Virus record (IMG/VR): IMGVR_UViG_3300044641_003958
Location: 1-44,259 of that record
Reading direction: 5' to 3' (one strand)
From: a virus
Length of the DNA stretch: 44,259 nucleotides
In this document: in pieces, positions 20,650 through 29,169 of the stretch
Layout: each line of letters begins with the position of its first letter
Numbering within the stretch: the first letter of the stretch is position 1
The notes under the pieces: model-generated
Database searches by the model: none
What the model was told of the DNA's origin: nothing
Seen by the model: the letters and a program-made list of their open reading frames with translations, nothing else
Made by a program: the position numbers and the translations under genes

Positions 20650-20926
20650 GGAGCACCTTGAACTTGCTCATGCGTTCTTGCTGCTGAAGCAGGACATCAC
20701 GAACAAGCGGGCACGGGCTCACATGCTAAAGGAGCTGGCTGATCTGACGTATGTCATCCACCAAATGGCTGCTTGCTTTGGGTGGGATCTGCAAACTGCA
20801 TACAACCGAGTGCATGGAAGCAACATGTCCAAGCTCGGTGAGGATGGAAAGCCTATCCACCGAGAGGATGGAAAGATCCTCAAAGGACCGAACTACTACG
20901 AACCTGAATTGATTGATCTTGTATGA
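20546..20926 (+). CDS. MazG-like nucleotide pyrophosphohydrolase
   Basis: 126 residues from GTG 20546 (VSFYETAAYEFRNKYEQPLG); the longer upstream frame is Ser/Thr-rich and implausible. The all-alpha NTP pyrophosphatase signature is present: NLIDEEHLELAHAF (ExxxE) and LKELADLTYVIHQMA (ExxD), then FGWDLQTAYNRVHGSNMSKL, and the usual GPNYYEPEL near the end. MazG-type enzymes hydrolyse NTPs or (p)ppGpp-like nucleotides; in cyanophages they are thought to adjust nucleotide pools during infection. It overlaps DUF3310 by 104 bases. Confidence 0.85.
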   Translation: MSFYETAAYEFRNKYEQPLGLTTSSLNLQQNLIDEEHLELAHAFLLLKQDITNKRARAHMLKELADLTYVIHQMAACFGWDLQTAYNRVHGSNMSKLGEDGKPIHREDGKILKGPNYYEPELIDLV

Positions 20927-21066
20927 CCGAAGAGCAGCAAGCTGTACTGGAAGCAGCTATTGACTTAGTCAATGGTGGGCTGGATGCAGAGGAAGCTATG
21001 TACTGCTATCGGGTCATTCAGAACTACGTACTTAATTGTCCAAAGAAACCTAGTAATGAAGACTGA
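20923..21066 (+). CDS. Small acidic protein of unknown function
   Basis: 47 residues (MTEEQQAVLEAAIDLVNGGL...), helical. The start overlaps the MazG-like stop (ATGA) and the end overlaps the RNR start by 11 bases. No family recognised. Confidence 0.55.
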   Translation: MTEEQQAVLEAAIDLVNGGLDAEEAMYCYRVIQNYVLNCPKKPSNED

Positions 21067-22447
21067 ACAAATTGCACGAACTGGCCGTGTAGAAAACTGG
21101 ATCAACGATCCAACCTCCCGACTTCCTGTCTCCTGCACCGTCTTCGTTGTGGAAGACACCATGGAAGGACCAAATGGAATTGAAGCAAGCTGGCGTTTCG
21201 TCAGCCACGCCTTGCGCTACGGAGCTGGTGTAGCGGTCCACCTGTCTAAGCTCCGACCTAAGGGTGATGAGAACGGGAAAGGGCTTGTAGCCTCTGGCCC
21301 CGTCTCCTTCGCCAAGATCTACTCGACCCTGAATGAAGTACTCCGACGCGGGGGTGTTTACAAGAACGGTGCTGTCGTGTGCCATCTTGACCTTAACCAT
21401 CCTGACATCCTTGAGTTTATTGAAGCTAATCGATCTGATCTTCCTTGGGTAAAGCGGTGTGTAAACATCAATCCCCATTGGTGGACTGAAGCTTCTCAAG
21501 AGGTTCGGGATGCTCTGATCTTTGGTATCAAGCGTGGAGACATTTGGCTCAACAAAACAAAGGTAGACAAAGATGGAAATCGTATCCGAGGAAACGTATG
21601 CCTGGAAGTGTACCTGCCTTCACGAGGAACCTGTCTTCTGCAGCATGTCAACCTCGGGGGATGTGAACTCGATGACATTCAAGGTGCGTTTGTCAACGGA
21701 ATGTCCGAGCTGTGCAGCCTACACTCCAAAACGAATGTCGGAGATAGTGGGGAGTACCTACCTAGCGAGACTGATCGCCAAGTCGGTCTCGGAATGCTTG
21801 GCCTTGCCAACCTACTCCGACGCTATGGAGTCTCTTACAAAGAGTTCGGTGAAGCCCTCACAAAGGTGAATGCAGGTCGTGACTTTCGTAATGAAGTAGA
21901 GACTCCTGCTGTGCTGATTGCTAAGGCACTGAAGGAAGGTGTCGAAGCTGCTGCCCAGGTGGCTCGCTTCTACTCGATGGATCGTGCCTTTGCCATCGCT
22001 CCTACTGCCTCGTGCAGCTACCGCTACAAAGACCTCGATGGGTACACCACCTGTCCTGAGATCGCTCCTCCTATTGCCCGCCAGGTTGACCGTGATAGCG
22101 GTACGTTTGGTGTCCAGAGCTTTGACTACGGTCCAGTTGAGATCGCATCTGAAGTTGGCTGGGATGACTACTTCAATGTAGCCAATGGTGTCGTCTCACT
22201 CCTCAACGGTACAGGCCTCCTGCACGGTTACTCATTCAACAGTTGGAGCGATGTCGTCACATACGACGAAGCGTTCATTGAAGAGTGGTTGAACTCGCCA
22301 CAAACGTCGCTGTATTACAGCCTTCAAGTGATGAGTGATGTACAGGATAAGTCCAGTGCATACGCTGCATTGGATGAGGCTGAGGTTGACGACTACCTGG
22401 ATTCCATCCTTGGCGATCCAGCACCAGATTGTAATTGTGGAGAGTAA
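21056..22447 (+). CDS. Ribonucleotide reductase alpha subunit, short class I type
   Basis: 463 residues, much shorter than NrdA. Catalytic residues can be placed: Cys27 (RLPVSCTVF), the N-x-C-x-E loop at Asn180-Cys182-Glu184 (RGNVCLEVYL), Cys193 (RGTCLLQHVNL), the Tyr420-Tyr421 pair (TSLYYSLQV) and a C-terminal Cys pair (DCNCGE). The paired Tyr and the adjacent ferritin-like gene point to class I, as argued for the cyanopodovirus RNR that was first called class II. It lacks the ATP-cone domain, so no dATP activity control is expected. It reduces ribonucleotides for phage DNA. The start at 21056 gives the usual N terminus; frames further upstream are implausible. Confidence 0.9.
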   Translation: MKTEQIARTGRVENWINDPTSRLPVSCTVFVVEDTMEGPNGIEASWRFVSHALRYGAGVAVHLSKLRPKGDENGKGLVASGPVSFAKIYSTLNEVLRRGGVYKNGAVVCHLDLNHPDILEFIEANRSDLPWVKRCVNINPHWWTEASQEVRDALIFGIKRGDIWLNKTKVDKDGNRIRGNVCLEVYLPSRGTCLLQHVNLGGCELDDIQGAFVNGMSELCSLHSKTNVGDSGEYLPSETDRQVGLGMLGLANLLRRYGVSYKEFGEALTKVNAGRDFRNEVETPAVLIAKALKEGVEAAAQVARFYSMDRAFAIAPTASCSYRYKDLDGYTTCPEIAPPIARQVDRDSGTFGVQSFDYGPVEIASEVGWDDYFNVANGVVSLLNGTGLLHGYSFNSWSDVVTYDEAFIEEWLNSPQTSLYYSLQVMSDVQDKSSAYAALDEAEVDDYLDSILGDPAPDCNCGE

Positions 22448-23160
22448 TGAATCCCTATCAAAAGCTACAGAATAGAAAGCGGACCTGGACTCCTGTTCAG
22501 ACAACTGCTGGACAAGTAAAGGAAGGTGCAGAGGAAGTCATCTTCCGAGCCCTGGCAATGCGTCACATGGAACTACCCGTTGGAGACTTCATTGAATCTG
22601 CTCTTAGTGAAATTCCAGTTCTATCGCAAGACCTACTGCGATCCAATATCAAAGACGAAGAAAACCACGACCTGGCTCTCGGCTACATTGCCAATGCTCT
22701 CGGCGTTGATCCGAAAGCTGAGGAAGAAGCCAAGAGAATTAGAGAAGCGTGGACGACGCATCCTGATCACACAGTCCTCAAGGCACTGGTGGCCGAGCGT
22801 GCGGTGTTCTTCGTACTACTCCCACTGTTTAGGTTTAATGGTGACGCTGGACTCAGGACCGTATCAGCTGACATCAGCCGAGATGAACAGATCCACGTTG
22901 CTGCCAACAGTATCGTATGCCGAGAGCTTGGGCTTACGCCCTCTGCAAGTCTCGACAAACTCCGTAAGGCAACAATAAATTGGGTGATGCAGCCGTTGAA
23001 GGCAGCAAGTCCTGATAAGTATCTAAGCAAAAAATTTTGGCTGGATGCAAGCGACCGTCTGATGTACGAAGGTAAGGCACCCGAACTTTCCGAGACCAAA
23101 CGAGGACGAGTTCCGGCTTTCTTTGAACATGCAAATACAAACCTCCCGCAATATGCTTAA
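22447..23160 (+). CDS. Ribonucleotide reductase beta subunit without the radical Tyr
   Basis: 237 residues, ferritin-like. Metal ligands are readable: Glu42 (RHMELPVG), Glu71 and His74 (KDEENHDLAL), Glu117 (VAERAVFF), Glu147 and His150 (SRDEQIHVAA). Four residues after His74, where NrdB/NrdF has the radical Tyr, this protein has Leu78. A tyrosyl radical at the standard place is therefore impossible, and a Tyr-independent cofactor is implied. The ATG overlaps the alpha stop (TAATG), indicating coupled synthesis. Confidence 0.85.
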   Translation: MNPYQKLQNRKRTWTPVQTTAGQVKEGAEEVIFRALAMRHMELPVGDFIESALSEIPVLSQDLLRSNIKDEENHDLALGYIANALGVDPKAEEEAKRIREAWTTHPDHTVLKALVAERAVFFVLLPLFRFNGDAGLRTVSADISRDEQIHVAANSIVCRELGLTPSASLDKLRKATINWVMQPLKAASPDKYLSKKFWLDASDRLMYEGKAPELSETKRGRVPAFFEHANTNLPQYA

Positions 23161-23332
23161 CCTCGGCCTTACGGTCGAGCGACTTGTGCAAGAGCTGGAG
23201 GATAACTTCCCCCAGTTCCTGCCACAACCAAGCGATCCAGTAAACATGATCATGTACAAGAGTGGTCAGCGTTCAGTGGTCGAGTGGATTGTTAACCGAT
23301 TATCCGACGAGGATTTAAATGGCCAAGAATAA
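23129..23332 (+). CDS. Small protein of unknown function
   Basis: 67 residues from ATG 23129 (or 59 from 23153, MLNLGLTVERLVQELEDNFP). The middle (PSDPVNMIMYKSGQRSVVEW, IVNRLSDED) is compact and protein-like, and resembles a small conserved frame seen before the gp7.3/portal genes of T7-like cyanophages. It overlaps RNR beta by 32 bases. No function known. Confidence 0.6.
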   Translation: MQIQTSRNMLNLGLTVERLVQELEDNFPQFLPQPSDPVNMIMYKSGQRSVVEWIVNRLSDEDLNGQE

Positions 23333-24098
23333 CAACAAGAAGGCAGATCCGCCTTCGGTACGCCAAGCGATCAAGGATCTTGGATCAAACGGCAACCTTA
23401 GCAAGAACGAGGTTATGAAGATCTCGAATCAAACTGGTAAGGATGTCGATCAAGTCATCCGCCAGCTTGATAAGGTCAACGCAAACAGTGCTGCTAATAA
23501 CAAGGCACCTATTGGTCTTGGTAGTGCAGCATTCAATAGCTTGCTGCAGACTCCGACTTCACGCACCGTTATGGGTCAGTCGCCGGCAAGTCTTGGCCTG
23601 AGTGATCCGTACAACAACTACGGTAGTGGTGCTATCGGCCAAGCAGTTACACAAGCCAAAGGAACTTCTGATTTCAATGGTACGAGTACTGCCGGTACAG
23701 GTAAGATCCCTCAAGGTCAGCAAGTTATCGGTTCCTACAACGGAGCACCTCAGCTGCAGATCAAACCACAAGCAGTTGCGAATGCTAGTTCCTCCGGCCG
23801 TGGGGCTGGTCCTTATGACGGCATGGAAATTAAACCATCCGATCCAAATGGTCCGGGTCCTTGGGCTCCTGGAACTGGTGCTGGTGGCGGAGAAGCGGCA
23901 CCGCCACTGTTGCCTGAAGAAAAGCCCGACCCAATTGCACTCAGCAGTGGAACGGGCTCTACTGTTGACGGCACGGCTACGTCTTTCCGTCGTAAGAGGT
24001 CAACGGCTCGTGCTGCCGGTTTGACTAGTCGTGGTACTGGTCAGTTCCGTAACACCCTTAAGGTCGGTTCTGCTTCCGGCGTCAATATTGGCATGTAA
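23319..24098 (+). CDS. Gly/Ser/Asn-rich virion protein, T7 gp7.3-like
   Basis: 259 residues. Residues 1-60 form a possible helical domain (VRQAIKDLGSNGNLSKNEVM, KISNQTGKDVDQVIRQLDKV); the rest is low complexity with Gly, Ser, Pro and Asn. The C terminus (RRKRSTARAAGLTSRGTGQF, NTLKVGSASGVNIGM) resembles the end of T7 gp7.3, a tail-assembly/adsorption protein that also ends in a basic stretch and GGGINI-like sequence. The place directly before the portal agrees with gp7.3. The homology is inferred from short similarity and synteny. Confidence 0.65.
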   Translation: MAKNNNKKADPPSVRQAIKDLGSNGNLSKNEVMKISNQTGKDVDQVIRQLDKVNANSAANNKAPIGLGSAAFNSLLQTPTSRTVMGQSPASLGLSDPYNNYGSGAIGQAVTQAKGTSDFNGTSTAGTGKIPQGQQVIGSYNGAPQLQIKPQAVANASSSGRGAGPYDGMEIKPSDPNGPGPWAPGTGAGGGEAAPPLLPEEKPDPIALSSGTGSTVDGTATSFRRKRSTARAAGLTSRGTGQFRNTLKVGSASGVNIGM

Positions 24099-24100
24099 AG

Positions 24101-25708
24101 ATGACAGCTCGTACACGGTATGATTATCTCACACGAAACCGTACACAGACTCTCGACGTTGCTGTTCAGTGTTCCGAACTGACTCTTCCCTATCTGATTC
24201 AACAGGAAGAGTACGTCGGTCGAACCTCCTACAAGCGTCTGATTACTCCGTGGCAAAGCGTTGGTGCAAAGGGTGTGGTGACGTTGGCATCGAAACTGAT
24301 GCTTGCTCTCCTACCTCCACAGACCAGCTTCTTTAAGCTACAGATTAATGATTCCAAGTTAGGTGTTGAGCTTCCGGCAGAGGCACGGTCTGAACTGGAC
24401 CTGAGCTTTGCCAAGCTTGAACGGATGGTGATGGACTCGATTGCTGCAAGCAGTGATCGGGTTGTGATTCACCAAGCAATCAAGCACCTTGTGGTTGGAG
24501 GTAATGCTCTGATCTACATGGGTAAGGAAGGTCTTAAGTTGTATCCGCTGAACCGGTACGTTGTAGACCGAGATGGTAACGGCCAGGTGATTGAGATCGT
24601 CACCAAGGAGCGCATCAGTAAGAAGCTATTGGGACCACTGGCTACGGCTGTACCTAATGCTCCTGGTGATGACGGCTCGAATGACGAAGAAGACGTTGAA
24701 GTCTTCACCCATGTCCGACGTGATAACAACCGTTGGATCTGGCACCAAGAAGTTCTGGATAAGATCCTTCCTGGGTCAATGGGTAAAGCACCTATTGATG
24801 CAAGTCCTTGGCTTCCATTGAGGTTTAACACCGTTGATGGTGAATGCTTCGGGCGTGGTCGCGTTGAGGAATTCCTCGGTGACTTGCGTTCTCTTGAAGC
24901 GTTGATGCAAGCGTTGGTTGAAGGTTCTGCTGCTGCTGCAAAAGTGGTCTTTGTTGTGTCTCCTAGTAGTACGACAAAGCCTGCAACTATTGCTGCTGCT
25001 GGAAATGGCGCCATCGTCCAGGGGCGACCCGACGACATCGGTGTCATCCAGGTTGGCAAAACTGCTGACTTCCGTACAGCTGCTGAGATGGCATCAACAC
25101 TTGAACGGCGAATCAGCGAAGCAATGCTTGTACTGAATCCACGTCAGAGTGAACGCACTACTGCTGAAGAAGTGCGGATGACTCAGATGGAACTGGAGCA
25201 ACAACTCGGTGGACTATTCAGTCTTCTGACTGTTGAGTTCCTGATTCCATATCTGAATCGAAAACTGAATGTGATGCAACGAAGCGGTGAAATCGTCAGG
25301 CTTCCAAAGGGTCTGGTTAATCCAACCATCGTTGCTGGTATCAACGCTCTTGGTCGTGGTCAAGATCGGGAAAGCCTTACATCGTTCCTGCAGACGATTG
25401 CCCAGACCATTGGACCTGAAGCTCTTAGTAAGTACATCAACCCCGACGAGGCAATCAAGCGTCTTGCTGCTGCCCAAGGCATCGATGTACTGAACCTGAT
25501 CAAGAGCATGGAAGCACAACAAGCTGAGATGCAACAACAGATGGGTATGCAGAAGGAGATGGCTCTGGTCAACCAGACTGCTGCTCTTGCAGGTACACCG
25601 CTGTTCGATCCCAGCAAGAATCCAGATGCAATGACTTTACTCAATGGACAAACAGACACCCAGCAAGCCCCAACGGGTCAAGAAGGAACCCCTCCACCCG
25701 GTCTCTAA
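24101..25708 (+). CDS. Portal protein (T7 gp8-like head-tail connector)
   Basis: 535 residues, against 536 in T7. Typical N terminus LPYLIQQEEYVGRTSYKRLI, TPWQSVGAKGVVTLASKLML, LPPQTSFFKL; middle WLPLRFNTVDGECFGRGRVE; and C-terminal RERTTAEEVRMTQMELEQQL-type helix (here SERTTAEEVRMTQMELEQQL) followed by Gln/Met-rich sequence. Twelve copies form the ring through which DNA is packaged. It starts 3 bases after the gp7.3-like gene. The 3' end overlaps the next small gene by 65 bases. Confidence 0.95.
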   Translation: MTARTRYDYLTRNRTQTLDVAVQCSELTLPYLIQQEEYVGRTSYKRLITPWQSVGAKGVVTLASKLMLALLPPQTSFFKLQINDSKLGVELPAEARSELDLSFAKLERMVMDSIAASSDRVVIHQAIKHLVVGGNALIYMGKEGLKLYPLNRYVVDRDGNGQVIEIVTKERISKKLLGPLATAVPNAPGDDGSNDEEDVEVFTHVRRDNNRWIWHQEVLDKILPGSMGKAPIDASPWLPLRFNTVDGECFGRGRVEEFLGDLRSLEALMQALVEGSAAAAKVVFVVSPSSTTKPATIAAAGNGAIVQGRPDDIGVIQVGKTADFRTAAEMASTLERRISEAMLVLNPRQSERTTAEEVRMTQMELEQQLGGLFSLLTVEFLIPYLNRKLNVMQRSGEIVRLPKGLVNPTIVAGINALGRGQDRESLTSFLQTIAQTIGPEALSKYINPDEAIKRLAAAQGIDVLNLIKSMEAQQAEMQQQMGMQKEMALVNQTAALAGTPLFDPSKNPDAMTLLNGQTDTQQAPTGQEGTPPPGL

Positions 25709-25871
25709 TCCTCTTACCCAGGAAGACCGCGAAGAGTTCAATGAAAACAAATACGCCCGTCGTACCAACCTGATTGGTAAATCGACCATTGGTCGTCCTA
25801 ATCGTGTTGAGTCGGTTGGTCTTGGTAATCTAAAAGTACAAACTTCTTATGGCATTCAACCTGACGTATGA
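25644..25871 (+). CDS. Small protein between portal and scaffold
   Basis: 75 residues (MDKQTPSKPQRVKKEPLHPV...), with a charged middle LTQEDREEFNENKYARRTNL and IGKSTIGRPNRVESVGLGNL. It overlaps the portal by 65 bases and the scaffold by 23 bases. The composition after residue 20 is protein-like, so I believe it is real. No family recognised. Confidence 0.55.
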   Translation: MDKQTPSKPQRVKKEPLHPVSNPLTQEDREEFNENKYARRTNLIGKSTIGRPNRVESVGLGNLKVQTSYGIQPDV

Positions 25872-26625
25872 CCCCTCCGACGATCCGACAGCTCTTGAAG
25901 AGGCTGAGGCTCGTGACTCTGAAAGTCTGGAGATTGGTGAACGTCTAGCACAAGAACAAGAAGCCCTGTTGGCTGGTAAGTATCGTGACGCTGAAGAGCT
26001 GGAACGTGCTTACCTTGAACTTCAATCGAGGTTCAGTCAGCGTGGACAGGAACCCGAAGCCGAGGAACCTGAAGTAGCAGAGCAGGAAGAAGAGGTGATC
26101 GAGGAGGGAGACTATTCCTTCCTTAATCGTCTTGCTGAGGAGGCTGACTCTGGTCAGTTTTCTGATGAAACTCTGCAAGCTCTGGAGGGGATGTCAGCTG
26201 CTGATATTGCTGATATGTTCCTCAGCTACCGACAGAACGCTGAGCCTCAAGTTGAGAGCTATGCTCTTGATGAGACTGATGTCAGTGAACTAAAGGGTGT
26301 TGCTGGTGGTGAGCAGCAATACAACAACATGATGGCATGGGCAGCTCAGAACCTTTCACCGGAGGAGATTCAGGTCTATGACCAAGTTATGGACCGTGGA
26401 GATCCTCAAGCTATTTACTTTGCTATTCAGGCTTTGAGCTACCGATTCAATGATTCCGTTGGGTATGACGGTCAGCTGTTGACCGGTAACGCTGCACGAA
26501 CTGTGGATGCATTCCGCAGTCAGGCAGAGGTTGTCCGTGCAATGAGTGATCCTCGCTATGAAAACGATCCGGCCTACCGGCAGGATGTGTATGACAAGCT
26601 GGAACGTTCCAACCTCCAGTACTAG
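25849..26625 (+). CDS. Capsid scaffolding protein (T7 gp9-like)
   Basis: 258 residues, very acidic in the first half (EEPEVAEQEEEVIEEGDYSF), helical, with the usual scaffold ending (AMSDPRYENDPAYRQDVYDK, LERSNLQY), which interacts with the capsid in T7-like phages. GKYRDAEELERAYLELQSRF near residue 43 is also typical. It guides prohead assembly and is lost on packaging. In T7 the capsid gene follows directly; here about 3 kb of extra genes come in between. Confidence 0.9.
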   Translation: MAFNLTYDPSDDPTALEEAEARDSESLEIGERLAQEQEALLAGKYRDAEELERAYLELQSRFSQRGQEPEAEEPEVAEQEEEVIEEGDYSFLNRLAEEADSGQFSDETLQALEGMSAADIADMFLSYRQNAEPQVESYALDETDVSELKGVAGGEQQYNNMMAWAAQNLSPEEIQVYDQVMDRGDPQAIYFAIQALSYRFNDSVGYDGQLLTGNAARTVDAFRSQAEVVRAMSDPRYENDPAYRQDVYDKLERSNLQY

Positions 26626-26681
26626 TCAAGTAAAAACGTGACAGTCGAGTAAGCAATATAAAAGTCCTTTGCAATGAACTA

Positions 26682-26987
26682 ATGCTAACTCTGACACTTA
26701 CACTTGCTTCTCTCGCTTCGTGGTATGGCATTCCATATCACGGTAGACGCACCGCTTCTGGTGAGATCTACAACATGAATGCACACACTGCTGCTCACCG
26801 CACACTCCCATTTGGAACCAAAGTCCGAGTGTGTAGCACCACAACCAAGAGGTGTACGAATGTCACTATTAATGATCGTGGACCTTTTGTTCATGGTCGT
26901 GATATTGATTTGAGTAGGGCAGCAGCTGATGCGATTGGCTTGAGGAGCATGGGTGTAGGTCAAGTAACCATCACACCGGTACATTAA
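26682..26987 (+). CDS. RlpA-like lytic transglycosylase domain protein
   Basis: 101 residues, nearly all one double-psi beta-barrel of the RlpA type: SLASWYGIPYHGRRTASGEI, AHTAAHRTLPFGTKVRV, VTINDRGPFVHGRDIDLSRA, IGLRSMGVGQVTI. The residues reported as catalytic in Pseudomonas RlpA have counterparts in Glu28, His39 and Asp65. RlpA enzymes cut peptidoglycan strands lacking stem peptides. The N terminus MLTLTLTLASLA is hydrophobic but short for a signal peptide. The gene sits between scaffold and capsid, not in the lysis cluster, so a virion-borne or assembly role is suggested. Confidence 0.88.
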   Translation: MLTLTLTLASLASWYGIPYHGRRTASGEIYNMNAHTAAHRTLPFGTKVRVCSTTTKRCTNVTINDRGPFVHGRDIDLSRAAADAIGLRSMGVGQVTITPVH

Positions 26988-26989
26988 TC

Positions 26990-27334
26990 ATGACCTATTC
27001 AGGCGCCACTACATTCAATGTCCCGAACAATCGGCATGCGGAGCATGTTGAGACTCTCGGCATTCCTACCGTAGCTAGGCAACTTACTGCTACTACAACT
27101 TCTGCTAATACAGCATTGACTGCCAACATCTCTCGTATCAGTATCCGTGCTCGCGGTTGTGATATTCGATATGTAGTTGGCGTCGGTACTCAAACTGCTA
27201 ATGCCTCTACTGGCCACTTCATTGCCAACGGTGAGCGGCTTGATCTGGCTGTACCGTTTGGTGCAAACATTGCTGTCATTCGTGAATCTGCAGCTACTGT
27301 AAATGGTAGCTTGGCCCTTACCGAGCTTACCTAA
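26990..27334 (+). CDS. Small probable structural protein
   Basis: 114 residues, Thr/Ala/Asn-rich and beta-like (YSGATTFNVPNNRHAEHVET, ISIRARGCDIRYVVGVGTQT, HFIANGERLDLAVPFGANIA). I recognise the ISIRARG...YVVG...ANGERLDL style from small phage structural proteins found beside fibre genes. It starts 2 bases after the RlpA stop and ends 2 bases before the fibre-like gene, so the three are probably co-translated. Function not known. Confidence 0.65.
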   Translation: MTYSGATTFNVPNNRHAEHVETLGIPTVARQLTATTTSANTALTANISRISIRARGCDIRYVVGVGTQTANASTGHFIANGERLDLAVPFGANIAVIRESAATVNGSLALTELT

Positions 27335-27336
27335 TC

Positions 27337-29169
27337 ATGAGACTGCTTGGCACCAAGCTGGCGGCAAACTCTTCGCATCGTGGGTTTGGTGACCAGCTTT
27401 ATGACCTATCAGGTCAACTACCTTCATTAGATCTCAACTTCGCTGCTAACAAGAGTCTTATTGATTCCGCAAGTGGCCAGAACCTTGTCACCTTCACCCG
27501 CGCCAGCAGCGGCACCTACGTGGGCAGCGACGGGCTGATTCGGACGGCGGTGACGAACCTCCTGCTGCGGAGTGAGGAGTTTGAGAGTGCGAGTTGGACG
27601 CCTGGCCAAACCAGCGTCAACGCAAATGTGATTCAGAGCCCCAATGGAAGCCTCACGGCAGATAAGTTAATTGAAAACAGCAATACTAGCACTCATTTAA
27701 TTCAACAAATTATTGCTCATACTTCTGGGACTACTTACACAGCGTCGTGTTTTGTAAAAGTTGCAGAACGAACGTTTTTTAGCATTGCATTTGGCTCCGG
27801 ATTTATAGGAGCTCAAGCTAATTCGTTTTTTGATCTATCTAATGGCACTACGCCAACATCAGGAGCGACTGTTGTTAATGTTGGCGATGGATGGTTTCGA
27901 TGCTCATTTACAGTTGCTGCAACCGCCAGCGCGTCGTCTGCGGTTCAATTTAGATTAGCAACTAGCACTTCTGTTGCCAACTACACTGGCGATAACACCT
28001 CCGGTATTTACCTCTGGGGAGCCCAACTAGAGCAGTCGTCTAGTGTGGGTGAATACATCCCTACTACCAGCACGATTAACAGTGCGCCCCGCTTCGACCA
28101 CAACCCCACGACCGGCGAAAGCCTGGGGCTGCTGGTGGAGGAGCAGAGGACGAACCTGCTGCTGCAGAGCAATGGGTTTGATACGACATGGATAAACACA
28201 CTATCAAGTGAAACAGCCGCCGCTGGAATTGCACCAGACGGAACAAACACAGCTTGGGAGCTAAGGGATACGTTGGACGCGTCTTCCAATAACCACATCA
28301 TTACACAACCAGGTATAGCTTTTGCTAGCGGCACTGCTTATACATTCTCCGTGTTTGCGAAACGGGGTACTCTAGAAAGTGTCGCAGTGGTGTTTCCGTC
28401 AGCAATGCTTGGGAATGCAACTATTGGAATAAAGGCGAATATCACCAACGGAACAATAGTGGCAAGCGCCACTGGTGCCACAAACATAATTACTGCTTAC
28501 CCAAACGGCTGGTATCGAATTACCACCACCATGACTGCTACGACCAGTGGCACTGGTGCTATGCAAATTCGCACGGCTCTATTAATTGGCGGAACAGGAA
28601 CTACTTACCAAGGCGACGGCACCGGCACCATCCTGATCTGGGGTGCGCAGCTAGAAGCCGGCGCTTTCCCCACCAGCTACATCCCCACAACAACCGCAAC
28701 GGTCACCCGCAGTGCAGACGTGGCCAGCATCACGGGGGCGAACTTCAGCAGCTGGTATCGGCAGGATGAGGGGACGGTGTTTAGTCAGGCCATTCTTCCA
28801 CCTGGAGCATTTAATACAATTGTTAACATTAACACTACAAACAACGACACTATTACTAGCCGTACAACAGCAACACAAGCAAACTTTAATGTAGTCGTTA
28901 GCGGAACAACTCAGACAGGAGCACTGAATATATCTTATTCCCCTTATACGGTTCTTAAGTCGGTTGGCTGCTACGCATTAAATGATTTTGCTTTGTCAGC
29001 AAATGGCGCCACTCCAGTAACGGACGCAACGGGAACAGTTCCAGCAGTTATTCAAGCAAATATTGGTCGTAACGCGGCTAATACTAATTACGCTAACGGC
29101 ACTATTGCGCGTTTAGCCTACTGGCCCCAGCGCCTCAGCAACTCCACGCTCCAGGCGGTGACGCAATGA
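27337..29169 (+). CDS. Fibre-like protein with two lectin-like repeats
   Basis: 610 residues. After an N-terminal part (LDLNFAANKSLIDSASGQNL, VTFTRASSGTYVG) come two repeats of about 170 residues. Each opens with TNLLLRSEEFESASW or TNLLLQSNGFDTTW and closes with LWGAQLEQSSSVGEYIPTT or IWGAQLEAGAFPTSYIPTT, the pattern of jelly-roll carbohydrate-binding modules in phage fibres. A third beta-rich region ends with NGTIARLAYWPQRLS. It probably binds a surface sugar. Codon composition is mosaic: G/C-rich blocks at the repeat borders (27490-27600, 28085-28160, 28620-28760, 29110-29170) alternate with A/T-rich interiors, suggesting exchange of binding modules. Confidence 0.78.
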   Translation: MRLLGTKLAANSSHRGFGDQLYDLSGQLPSLDLNFAANKSLIDSASGQNLVTFTRASSGTYVGSDGLIRTAVTNLLLRSEEFESASWTPGQTSVNANVIQSPNGSLTADKLIENSNTSTHLIQQIIAHTSGTTYTASCFVKVAERTFFSIAFGSGFIGAQANSFFDLSNGTTPTSGATVVNVGDGWFRCSFTVAATASASSAVQFRLATSTSVANYTGDNTSGIYLWGAQLEQSSSVGEYIPTTSTINSAPRFDHNPTTGESLGLLVEEQRTNLLLQSNGFDTTWINTLSSETAAAGIAPDGTNTAWELRDTLDASSNNHIITQPGIAFASGTAYTFSVFAKRGTLESVAVVFPSAMLGNATIGIKANITNGTIVASATGATNIITAYPNGWYRITTTMTATTSGTGAMQIRTALLIGGTGTTYQGDGTGTILIWGAQLEAGAFPTSYIPTTTATVTRSADVASITGANFSSWYRQDEGTVFSQAILPPGAFNTIVNINTTNNDTITSRTTATQANFNVVVSGTTQTGALNISYSPYTVLKSVGCYALNDFALSANGATPVTDATGTVPAVIQANIGRNAANTNYANGTIARLAYWPQRLSNSTLQAVTQ

